A stretch of 14,817 nucleotides of DNA from Elusimicrobiota bacterium (GTDB taxonomy: Bacteria; Elusimicrobiota; UBA8919): contig DMMW01000067.1 of NCBI GenBank assembly GCA_003452965.1, positions 752 to 15,568 on the forward strand, written 5' to 3'. Below, piece after piece: positions 1 to 5,907 of this stretch (its first letter is position 1; each line of letters opens with the position of its first letter). Both the position numbers and the translations under genes were made by a program. The notes under the pieces are model-generated. The model saw nothing but the letters and a program-made list of their open reading frames with translations, was not told the DNA's origin and did not search any database.

Positions 1-8
1 CAAGTATA

Positions 9-122
9 AATTAAAAGTTAAAGAGCAAAAAAGGAACTATTTATGAAAGTTAAAAGTCAAAAGTTATTATCTAAAAACAAGTTTTTAATCTTTTCTTTTT
101 TACTTTTTACCTTTTATATTTT
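9..122 (+). repeat. Heptamer repeats overlapping a start codon and signal peptide
   Basis: Short AT-rich heptamers run through the start of the lipoprotein gene. AATTAAA and AGTTAAA occupy 9-22. AAGTTAA, AAGTCAA and AAGTTAT occupy 47-67. In the opposite sense, CTTTTTT, ACTTTTT, ACCTTTT and ATATTTT occupy 95-122. The ribosome binding site and ATG sit between the first two blocks. The forward heptamers encode the basic N-terminus (VKSQKL) and the inverted ones encode the hydrophobic core (LLFTFYIL). A heptamer array of the same type recurs at 2603-2630. Confidence 0.5.
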
Positions 123-810
123 GCCGGTCTTTTTTACAGGTTGCGCCGGTTTCCCTATTTTTGGCAAAAAAAGTACCGGGAAGATCACGACAATCAACGA
201 GAATCTAAGTCCTGACCGTCTGACAGATTTGGCTGTAGTCAAAAAACTTGCTGGCTATAAAAAGTTCTTGTTTTTTTCAAGCCCTAATTACACTGATTGG
301 ATTGAAGGTTTTGTAAAAGGTGAAATAATCAATGAAGAAGGTATACCAATGCCCGATATTCAGATAATGGTTGATGGCATAGGATTTGAAAATGCAGTAT
401 CGGATGTTAACGGTATTTATAAAGTCAGATTCTCTGTTCCTATTGTAAAGGGAATTGCAGATGCAAATGGTAAACTTATTATTCACCCTAAATGGGAAAC
501 AGAATTAGAAGTAAAAGGGACTTCTTATCAACCGACATTAAAAGATGCGACATTCCGGATATATTATAACGGAAACGCCGGTGGCGTAGTTTCATTAAAC
601 GAAGGGAACTTACCGCCTAAAATCAAGGTTAAGAAGGTTTCGTTGTCACAATATAAAACCGAAATAAAAAGGAAAGAAACAATTGAACAAAAAACAAAAG
701 AAAATATATCCGAAAGAAAAACGGAAAACAAGAATACAGCAAAACCTGCTAAGCAAGAATCACAATTCGGTGATGATCTTTTTAAGCAATTAGAAGATTT
801 TAATAAATGA
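43..810 (+). CDS. Lipoprotein with carboxypeptidase-regulatory-like domain
   Basis: This 255-residue protein is predicted to be exported and lipid-anchored. It has a basic start, a hydrophobic stretch at about residues 13-31, and a lipobox-like FTGC with the acceptor cysteine at residue 34. Residues about 88-130 (VKGEIINEEGIPMPDIQI, then SDVNGIYKV) resemble a carboxypeptidase regulatory-like beta-sandwich, a domain common in envelope proteins. The region to about 195 is probably also beta-rich, and the tail (205-240) is rich in Lys and Glu. The ATG at 43 is supported by AAGGA at 31-35, seven bases upstream. Its stop overlaps the next start (ATGA), so it is the first visible gene of a three-gene operon; any promoter lies outside the window. 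The 5' coding sequence is unusual: it consists of heptamer repeats that encode most of the signal peptide. No specific function is recognisable; it may be a surface or periplasmic partner of the TPR and HAMP proteins downstream. Confidence 0.8.
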   Translation: MKVKSQKLLSKNKFLIFSFLLFTFYILPVFFTGCAGFPIFGKKSTGKITTINENLSPDRLTDLAVVKKLAGYKKFLFFSSPNYTDWIEGFVKGEIINEEGIPMPDIQIMVDGIGFENAVSDVNGIYKVRFSVPIVKGIADANGKLIIHPKWETELEVKGTSYQPTLKDATFRIYYNGNAGGVVSLNEGNLPPKIKVKKVSLSQYKTEIKRKETIEQKTKENISERKTENKNTAKPAKQESQFGDDLFKQLEDFNK

Positions 811-1484
811 AAACCTTTAAAGGGTTTATCTGTATATTATCTCTAATAATAATATCTTCTAACATCCTTCTACCCCAAGCAAAAGAGGATGCTTTTTTTT
901 ATCATCAGGAAGGTGTAAAGCTTTTTAACCAAGGTAAATACGAATCTGCAATAACGAGTTTCAGTAAGGTTTTAGAAATATCACAAAAACAATATCTAAG
1001 AGAAATTGAGAGCATTTCTTTGAATAATATTGGTTTATGTTATAAAAATTTAAATAAATTTGAAATGGCTGCGCAATTTTATAATCAGTCACTGAGGATT
1101 AAAAAAATATTTGATAACAAATCTGAAATTTTAGTGGTTCAAAGTCATCTTGCCATCGTTTATGAAAAACTTAAATATTTTGATAGAGCATTAGAATCAT
1201 ATCAAGAAATATTGAAAATTTCTGAAATATTAAAAGATTTAAAATTAAAGGCAAAAACATTAAATAATATAGGTAATATTTACTATTATATGCACGAAAT
1301 TAAAAAAGCACGTGATTATTATAACAAATCTATGGAAATAAGCACTTCTATTTATGATGTAGCTTTAATTGCGGAAACACTTAGAAAGATTGGACAAATT
1401 TATAATGATTTGGATGATAAAAAAGAAGCTATCCGCATATTTAATCAGGCATATGAACTAGAAAAAGGGGAGAACAAACAATGA
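807..1484 (+). CDS. Secreted tetratricopeptide-repeat (TPR) protein
   Basis: This 225-residue protein starts with a signal peptide (hydrophobic residues about 7-22, likely cleavage after the alanine of LLPQA at 25). About five TPR units follow at roughly 30-60, 70-101, 111-142, 150-181 and 190-221. The spacing is about 40 residues, as in MalT or kinesin-light-chain type TPRs. Recurring features are N-N-I-G at helix A and A-x-x-x-Y/F-x-x-S/A-L at helix B. TPR solenoids bind other proteins and have no catalytic role, so this is probably a periplasmic or envelope scaffold. Its start overlaps the lipoprotein stop by ATGA, and its own stop overlaps the next start the same way. There is only a weak ribosome binding site, so translation is probably coupled to the upstream gene. 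The partner is unknown; the HAMP-like membrane protein is the obvious candidate. Confidence 0.85.
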   Translation: MKTFKGFICILSLIIISSNILLPQAKEDAFFYHQEGVKLFNQGKYESAITSFSKVLEISQKQYLREIESISLNNIGLCYKNLNKFEMAAQFYNQSLRIKKIFDNKSEILVVQSHLAIVYEKLKYFDRALESYQEILKISEILKDLKLKAKTLNNIGNIYYYMHEIKKARDYYNKSMEISTSIYDVALIAETLRKIGQIYNDLDDKKEAIRIFNQAYELEKGENKQ

Positions 1485-1924
1485 TTGCTTTAAATGACAG
1501 AAGAAGAATCAGCTTAAGTGCCTTAATTACAAAAAAAAGGATGCAACTAAAATATTTTTGGATTGCAATATTTGCAGTTGCAACTATTATGATAATCGTA
1601 ATATTGAGTATATATATAACGTTTCTTTTTGGAATAGAACACATGATAAATGAAATGTATGACATATCAAAAATAAAACCTGTACTAATCCAAATTAATT
1701 ATACACTACTTATTGAACTTATAGTTTTTATCTTCTTTGCAGGATGGTTAAGTTTGCGTCTTTCACACAGAATCGCAGGACCACTATACAGAATAGAAAA
1801 ATCACTGATAGAAATAATGGAAGGTAAAAATATAGATGAAATTAAAATTAGAAAATATGATGAGTTACATGATTTGGTTGATATATTAAACGAATTTTTA
1901 AAATCAAAAATGTCAAATAAATAA
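1481..1924 (+). CDS. Two-helix membrane protein with C-terminal HAMP-like segment
   Basis: This 147-residue protein has two predicted membrane helices (about 25-51 and 75-93) separated by a short loop of about 23 residues. A HAMP-like segment follows at about 91-143, including SLRLSHRIAGPLYRIEKSL with the conserved-type proline at 101 and an acidic, heptad-like second helix ending ELHDLVDILNEFL. HAMP domains pass signals from membrane helices to a cytoplasmic output. Here no kinase, cyclase or methyl-accepting domain follows, so the output would have to be another protein. Short stand-alone HAMP proteins of this kind are seen in several bacterial groups without a known role. The start at 1481 has a good ribosome binding site (GGGGAG at 1467-1472) and overlaps the TPR gene stop by ATGA. 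It is the last gene of the operon. Confidence 0.8.
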   Translation: MIALNDRRRISLSALITKKRMQLKYFWIAIFAVATIMIIVILSIYITFLFGIEHMINEMYDISKIKPVLIQINYTLLIELIVFIFFAGWLSLRLSHRIAGPLYRIEKSLIEIMEGKNIDEIKIRKYDELHDLVDILNEFLKSKMSNK

Positions 1925-1931
1925 TGAAGCT

Positions 1932-1951
1932 CCCTGTGGCAAGCCACAGGG
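1932..1951. terminator. Palindrome between convergent genes, possible bidirectional terminator
   Basis: A perfect inverted repeat, CCCTGTGGC-AA-GCCACAGGG, lies between the stop of the HAMP-like gene at 1924 and the convergent stop of the DUF2148 gene at 1985. It forms a stem of 8-9 GC-rich pairs. Its position suits a shared terminator, but neither strand has a clear T-run after the stem. A dispersed REP-like palindrome is an equally good reading. Confidence 0.5.
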
Positions 1952-1984
1952 TATCAATCTATAAATTCGCCAAGTTTCATTAAA

Positions 1985-2515
1985 TCATTTCCTTTCAAAA
2001 AAAATATTTTTACCGGTAGTGGAAAGCGGTATTCCAAACGCAATTTTTACGTCATCACCCAATATTTTATTTTTTATTGCTGCGTAGCCTGCAGTATACA
2101 TAATTCTATTATCAATACGGTTATCAGCTGCAATCGATACTGCAGAACCTATTGCAATTCCCATATCACCGGAATTATAAGCACATACACCTTTCATTTC
2201 TTCGCATTTTTTACAGTTATCAAATCCACAGAAACCGCAATCCAAGCCTATCACTTGTATTTTTGTTCCTATTATAACTATCGCCGCAGCTTTTTTAACA
2301 CATTCAGAGTCTCTCATAAAGGTATTTGTTCTGTACCCGCTATTTGCAACTTCCACCATTTTACCTGCGAGTTCCTCTTTTTCTTTATCGGTTAGAATTA
2401 TTACTACTATATTATCCATACCTCTCGCTTTGGGGGCTGTTCTTGCTGCAACACACATTAAATTTGCAACATTCATAATTGCTTTTTTTTCTGACTCAAC
2501 CGATTTAATTATCAT
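1985..2515 (-). CDS. DUF2148 ferredoxin-domain protein
   Basis: This 176-residue cytoplasmic protein matches the DUF2148 family, small proteins annotated as containing a ferredoxin domain. The family signature is recognisable: an N-terminal helix with LMCVAARTAPKARG (residues 19-32), the central DSECVKKAAAIVIIG (69-83), and a cysteine cluster LDCGFCGFDNCKKC (91-104). The cysteines at 93, 96, 101 and 104, with another at 111, could hold an Fe-S cluster, although this has not been proven for the family as far as I know. The length is normal. The start is supported by a strong GGAGG at 2525-2529, nine bases upstream. It lies 122 bases downstream of PBP1A on the same strand with no clear promoter between, so it may be co-transcribed. 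The physiological role is unknown. Confidence 0.87.
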   Translation of the reverse strand: MIIKSVESEKKAIMNVANLMCVAARTAPKARGMDNIVVIILTDKEKEELAGKMVEVANSGYRTNTFMRDSECVKKAAAIVIIGTKIQVIGLDCGFCGFDNCKKCEEMKGVCAYNSGDMGIAIGSAVSIAADNRIDNRIMYTAGYAAIKNKILGDDVKIAFGIPLSTTGKNIFFERK

Positions 2516-2557
2516 TTTACAAAACCTCCAATAATATAAGTTAAAATTGGTTTCTTT

Positions 2558-2641
2558 TTGCCTCTTTAAAACCTATTATCGCCGACTGAAGTCTTGCCTA
2601 CATTTTACCTTTAACCTTTAACTTTTAACTTGCCTCTTTAA
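2558..2641. repeat. 12-bp direct repeat flanking an intergenic insert
   Basis: TTGCCTCTTTAA occurs at 2558-2569 and again at 2630-2641, 72 bases apart. The right copy includes the PBP1A stop codon. Between the copies lie a small degenerate palindrome around GACTGAAGTC (2584-2593) and the heptamer array 2603-2630. The arrangement looks like a small insert bounded by a duplicated target or a slipped tandem duplication; this is inference. Confidence 0.5.
2603..2630. repeat. Four tandem heptamers (TTTAACY type)
   Basis: TTTTACC, TTTAACC, TTTAACT and TTTAACT follow one another without gaps. On the minus strand they read AGTTAAA and GGTTAAA, the same family as the heptamers at 9-22 and 47-67. The array lies just downstream of the PBP1A stop codon. 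Confidence 0.7.
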
Positions 2642-4827
2642 TAGCCGCTTTCTGTATCTATATTTATAGTCCCAAAAATATGGGTTTCGTTAGTTGTTCC
2701 TTTAGTCAGGTCTGAAGAAAATGTTTTTGTTTGCGAAGATATGACCGTATCGTCTTCCTCTTCTTCAATCTTTTTTATATTCTTATTATCTTTTTTGGCA
2801 AACGAAAATTCTTTAGGTTCTGTTCCGCTAATAAACGATTCAAGATAGGTGCCTTTCGGATTACCAAGTGCAAGTAAACCTGTTTTGGGATCAATTTTTA
2901 CTATAGTTATATTTTGAGGAACCGTAAAATCGATTACAGGTTGACCTCTATGCGCTATTTTCATAAATTCGGTCCAAATCGGACAAGCAATACGACCACC
3001 TGTCATTTTTTTACCAAGTGTTCTATGATCATCATAGCCAACCCAAACACCGCAAATAAGTTGCGGCGTATAACCGATAAACCAAACATCTGCACAATCA
3101 TTTGTAGTACCTGTCTTCCCTGCAGCAGGTCTATTTAATCGTTTTGCATATACACCTGTTCCCTGCTCAATCACACCTTTCAGAAGATTTGTCATTATAT
3201 AAGCCGTTTGAGGTAATATTACTTCATTTTCTTCCGGAAATTTTTCTTTTAAAATTCTACCTCTATTATCAGTTACTTTTTTTATTGAATACGGGACCGT
3301 TTTTATACCCGAATTGGCAATTGTCGATACTGCAGCGGTTAATTCTTTCAATGTTACTTCAGAAGCACCAAGTGCTAAAGAAATAGTTTCTGTAACAGGA
3401 GATTCTATCCCTAATTTTTTTGCATATGAAGCAACCGTAGGTGGAGTTAGTATATTTGTAATTTTTACCGAACATATATTAAGCGAATGTTCCAATGCAT
3501 TTCTTAAAAGAACAGGACCATAAAACTTTTCAGAATAATTTCTGGGCTGCCATAAAACTTTTTCATTAGCATTTTTCGCTTCGTTATCCTTTTCAATAAG
3601 CTTTTTTAGAAATTCTTTATCATCAACATCGGAAAAATCTGTTGTTGTGGATAGAAGTTCCCAATCAATAGAATTATTATAAAAAGTAACCGGTGAATCA
3701 TCAATTATGGAAACTGGCGTGAATCCATTTTCTATTGCTGCGGTATAAACAAATATTTTAAAGGCACTACCAGGTTGTCTTTTTGCCTGAAAAACCCTGT
3801 TAAATTGGCTATATTGAAAATTTCTTCCGCCGATTAATGCCCTTATTTCACCTGTTTTCACATCCATACAAATCAAACCACCTTCTACTGATACAGTAGA
3901 TTTCTTAAGTTCATCAAACTCTTTTAGATTTTTATCAAATACACTTTCAGCTGCAAGTTGTATTTTTTTATCAAGAGTTGTATAAATCTCATATCCACCC
4001 TGATAAAGTTGACTTCCGTATTCTGCTTCAAGCGTTTGACGAATATCATCTATAAAATATGGCGCTACTTTAGTTACTACATTGGGCGGGTAAACAACAA
4101 TATTTCTCTCCGATGATTCTTTTTTTTGTTCCTCTGATATAAAACCTACATCGTGCATTCTTGACAGAACAATTGCTCTTCGCTGAATTGCCTTTTCAGG
4201 ATTTCTAAAAGGCGAATATGCAGAAGGTGCCCTAGGCAGACCGGCAAGTAAAGCACATTCATCAAGCGTTAAATCCTGTATATTTTTCCCAAAATATACT
4301 TTTGATGCTGTTGCAACACCGTATGCACCATTTCCAAAATATATCTGATTGAGATACATCTCAAGGATTTCATTTTTCGAATAATCTCTTTCTAACTGTA
4401 GGGCAAGGATTACCTCTTTGACTTTCCTGTCCAATGTTTTTCTTCTTGACAAAAAGATAACTTTTGAAAGCTGTTGGGTAATAGTTGAACCGCCTTCTAC
4501 AACACCAAATGCTTTTACATTTGATAAAAATGCTCCGACTATCCTATACGGATCTATCCCCCAGTGTTTGAAAAAGCGTGTATCTTCAATAGCTATAACG
4601 GCATTTATCAAATCCATAGGTATCTGGGCAAGAGATACCACCGTCCTTTTTTCTACAAATAGCTCTGCAATAACTTCGCCATTTATATCATATATTTTAG
4701 TAGTTAGTGAGGGGGTATAATCTGAAAGTTGTGCCGGATTAGGAATATCGCCGAGATATCTTATAAGTCGTTGTATGAAAGCAAAAAACAAAACAATTCC
4801 AATTACCAAATAAATCCACTTCTTCAC
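2638..4827 (-). CDS. mrcA: Class A penicillin-binding protein 1A (bifunctional peptidoglycan synthase)
   Basis: This 729-residue, inner-membrane-anchored enzyme polymerises lipid II into glycan strands and cross-links the peptides. The N-terminal anchor is at about 4-20. The GT51 glycosyltransferase domain (about 55-225) has the catalytic glutamate in EDTRFFKHWG (E81), GGSTITQQL (112-120) and LNQIYFGNGAYGV (159-171). The transpeptidase domain (about 310-620) has the active serine in SAFK (S354, K357), SLN (448-450) and KTGTT (571-575). The order and length are normal for PBP1A. A charged stretch at about 397-423, between the SAFK and SLN motifs, looks like a small family insert. The tail after 650 is acidic and Ser/Thr-rich. 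Translation starts at GTG, chosen because GGAGG lies six bases upstream. A consensus sigma70 promoter precedes it. mrcA is used as the general symbol; ponA would be equivalent. Confidence 0.95.
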   Translation of the reverse strand: MKKWIYLVIGIVLFFAFIQRLIRYLGDIPNPAQLSDYTPSLTTKIYDINGEVIAELFVEKRTVVSLAQIPMDLINAVIAIEDTRFFKHWGIDPYRIVGAFLSNVKAFGVVEGGSTITQQLSKVIFLSRRKTLDRKVKEVILALQLERDYSKNEILEMYLNQIYFGNGAYGVATASKVYFGKNIQDLTLDECALLAGLPRAPSAYSPFRNPEKAIQRRAIVLSRMHDVGFISEEQKKESSERNIVVYPPNVVTKVAPYFIDDIRQTLEAEYGSQLYQGGYEIYTTLDKKIQLAAESVFDKNLKEFDELKKSTVSVEGGLICMDVKTGEIRALIGGRNFQYSQFNRVFQAKRQPGSAFKIFVYTAAIENGFTPVSIIDDSPVTFYNNSIDWELLSTTTDFSDVDDKEFLKKLIEKDNEAKNANEKVLWQPRNYSEKFYGPVLLRNALEHSLNICSVKITNILTPPTVASYAKKLGIESPVTETISLALGASEVTLKELTAAVSTIANSGIKTVPYSIKKVTDNRGRILKEKFPEENEVILPQTAYIMTNLLKGVIEQGTGVYAKRLNRPAAGKTGTTNDCADVWFIGYTPQLICGVWVGYDDHRTLGKKMTGGRIACPIWTEFMKIAHRGQPVIDFTVPQNITIVKIDPKTGLLALGNPKGTYLESFISGTEPKEFSFAKKDNKNIKKIEEEEDDTVISSQTKTFSSDLTKGTTNETHIFGTINIDTESGY

Positions 4828-4833
4828 CCATAT

Positions 4834-4838
4834 CCTCC
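4834..4838 (-). promoter_or_regulatory. Ribosome binding site fixing the GTG start of PBP1A
   Basis: The minus strand reads GGAGG here, six bases before the GTG whose codon occupies 4827-4825. An ATG at 4831-4829 is closer to the ribosome binding site but is in another frame, so GTG is the start of the PBP1A frame. Confidence 0.75.
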
Positions 4839-4868
4839 GTACATCAGTTAAGATTGATTTTTATCTTG

Positions 4869-4888
4869 CCCAACCTCTGAGGGTTGGG
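4869..4888 (-). promoter_or_regulatory. Hairpin at the 5' end of the PBP1A leader
   Basis: CCCAACC (4869-4875) pairs with GGTTGGG (4882-4888) around a six-base loop. With transcription predicted to begin near 4892, the stem would start only a few bases from the 5' end of the mRNA, in a leader of about 65 bases. It could stabilise the transcript, or be a dispersed REP-like palindrome that happens to sit there. Confidence 0.5.
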
Positions 4889-4898
4889 TAATACTTTG

Positions 4899-4927
4899 AT
4901 TATATAACGATTAAACTACCTTGTCAA
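4899..4927 (-). promoter_or_regulatory. Consensus sigma70 promoter for PBP1A
   Basis: On the minus strand, TTGACA (4927-4922) and TATAAT (4904-4899) are separated by exactly 17 bases, a perfect match to both consensus hexamers. Transcription should start near 4892 and run into PBP1A at 4827. Confidence 0.85.
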
Positions 4928-5247
4928 GAAAAAAGAAAATGATTTCTATGACAAACTTCTGATTTTAATGATTGGGCATTGTAATAGCATGTATAAATAA
5001 CTATGCAGAGAAAAATATGCTAATACCGACAAACTGTTCAATATATATGAATAAATCAATTTCTTTGTAGTAAATGAGTTTGGCATAATACTTGTAACAT
5101 ATGATTATATGTATTTTAGATAATCTATAATTTCCAGTCGAGATATATTATTTAGCACTATATTTTTAGTATAGTTATTAATTTAAATCTATCTACAAGC
5201 ATAACAAAAAAAAAGCTCTCTTGCTCACAAAATATAAAAATTTGTCA
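4928..5247. other. Non-coding spacer between divergent promoters
   Basis: This is a very AT-rich stretch of about 320 bases between the PBP1A promoter (minus) and the promoter of the RCC1 fragment (plus). I see no credible reading frame, tRNA or structured RNA. The only local structure is a small inverted repeat, ACTATA (5157-5162) with TATAGT (5170-5175). TTGCTCACA at 5221-5229 recurs at 5729-5737 before the next gene. Confidence 0.5.
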
Positions 5248-5276
5248 TTGACAGGGTTCGGGTATTTATTTATAAT
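5248..5276 (+). promoter_or_regulatory. Consensus sigma70 promoter for the RCC1 fragment
   Basis: TTGACA (5248-5253) and TATAAT (5271-5276) are separated by 17 bases, again a perfect consensus match. Transcription should start near 5283, giving a leader of under 20 bases before the ATG at 5301, with no visible Shine-Dalgarno sequence. Confidence 0.85.
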
Positions 5277-5300
5277 TAAATAGCAAGTTGTAATAAGTAA

Positions 5301-5624
5301 ATGAAAATGAAAAGAATTTTACGTATTTTTATAACAATTGTAGCTTTCTTAATCACTAATATATTATTTTTATCGACTGCTAATGCTGGGAACTGGTCTT
5401 CTGTTGCTTGTGGTTATAGTCACTCCTTAGCTATAAAGACAACCGGTACACTCTGGGCTTGGGGAAGTAACTTAGATTATCAATTAGGACTTGGAGATAA
5501 TACACAAAGAACCACACCAACACAAATTGGAACTGCAATTAGATGGTCTTCTGTTTACTGTGGGAGTAATATTCCAGCTACAACTGGTGTTCAGCAACCG
5601 GCAGTTGCTACTGGCGGTTATTAA
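5301..5624 (+). CDS. Truncated secreted RCC1-repeat protein, probable gene remnant
   Basis: This 107-residue product has a clean signal peptide (hydrophobic 9-25, cleavage after STANA at 29). One RCC1-type repeat follows at 31-81: NWSSVACGYSHSLAIKTTGT, LWAWGSN and QLGLGDN. A second repeat begins at 82 (WSSVYCG) and breaks off after seven residues. The last 19 residues (SNIPATTGVQQPAVATGGY) do not look like RCC1. RCC1 propellers normally need about seven repeats, so this cannot fold as a full one. The likely history is a deletion joining the 5' end of a long RCC1 gene to the 3' end of another gene. I found no RCC1 continuation in the other frames downstream. A perfect promoter is present, so it may still be expressed. 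No ribosome binding site is visible. Confidence 0.65.
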   Translation: MKMKRILRIFITIVAFLITNILFLSTANAGNWSSVACGYSHSLAIKTTGTLWAWGSNLDYQLGLGDNTQRTTPTQIGTAIRWSSVYCGSNIPATTGVQQPAVATGGY

Positions 5625-5829
5625 AAACTGGTTTTGAGGAGTTGTTTTATGCATATATTATATCGTTTTCAAAAAAGTTTTTAGAGACAATTTTGCACTT
5701 GACCAAAAATATTTCTAATTTGAAGTAATTGCTCACAGAATCAAAAAAAATTCAAATTTTACCCTTGTAAAAGGTCTGGTTCATACTAATTTTAAAATCA
5801 ATACCGGGTCTCGGGAGTTACAAAGGTCC
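5625..5829. other. Spacer with an orphan start signal
   Basis: No substantial gene is visible. A good ribosome binding site (GAGGAG, 5636-5641) precedes an ATG at 5649, but that frame stops at 5682-5684 after 11 codons (MHILYRFQKSF). This looks like the 5' stub of a lost gene. A weak hairpin, TTTTAC-CCTT-GTAAAA, lies at 5757-5772, and a short GC-rich patch lies near 5797-5812. Confidence 0.4.
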
Positions 5830-5857
5830 TTGAATTTTCTAAAAAAAGAAATATAAT
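5830..5857 (+). promoter_or_regulatory. Probable sigma70 promoter for the YfhO-family gene
   Basis: TTGAAT (5830-5835) and TATAAT (5852-5857) are 16 bases apart. Transcription would start near 5864, leaving a leader of about 43 bases before the ATG at 5908. Confidence 0.6.
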
Positions 5858-5907
5858 CATTTTGAAGATATATAAAATATGCAATCAAATGTTTATTATT
5901 AATTTTT

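Noticed and set aside
2914..3523. Plus-strand reading frames opposite PBP1A
   Set aside because: They are antisense to well-supported PBP1A motifs and have no ribosome binding site or recognisable sequence.
5081..5095. Sigma54-like TGGCAT-N5-TTGTA
   Set aside because: The essential GC of the -12 element is GT here, and a perfect sigma70 promoter lies closer to the gene.
5206..5226. Possible minus-strand terminator (A-run followed by AGCTCTCTTGCT)
   Set aside because: The stem is only three pairs and no minus-strand gene ends here.
5797..5812. GC-rich patch CCGGGTCTCGGG
   Set aside because: Too short and imperfect to support a tRNA, terminator or operator.
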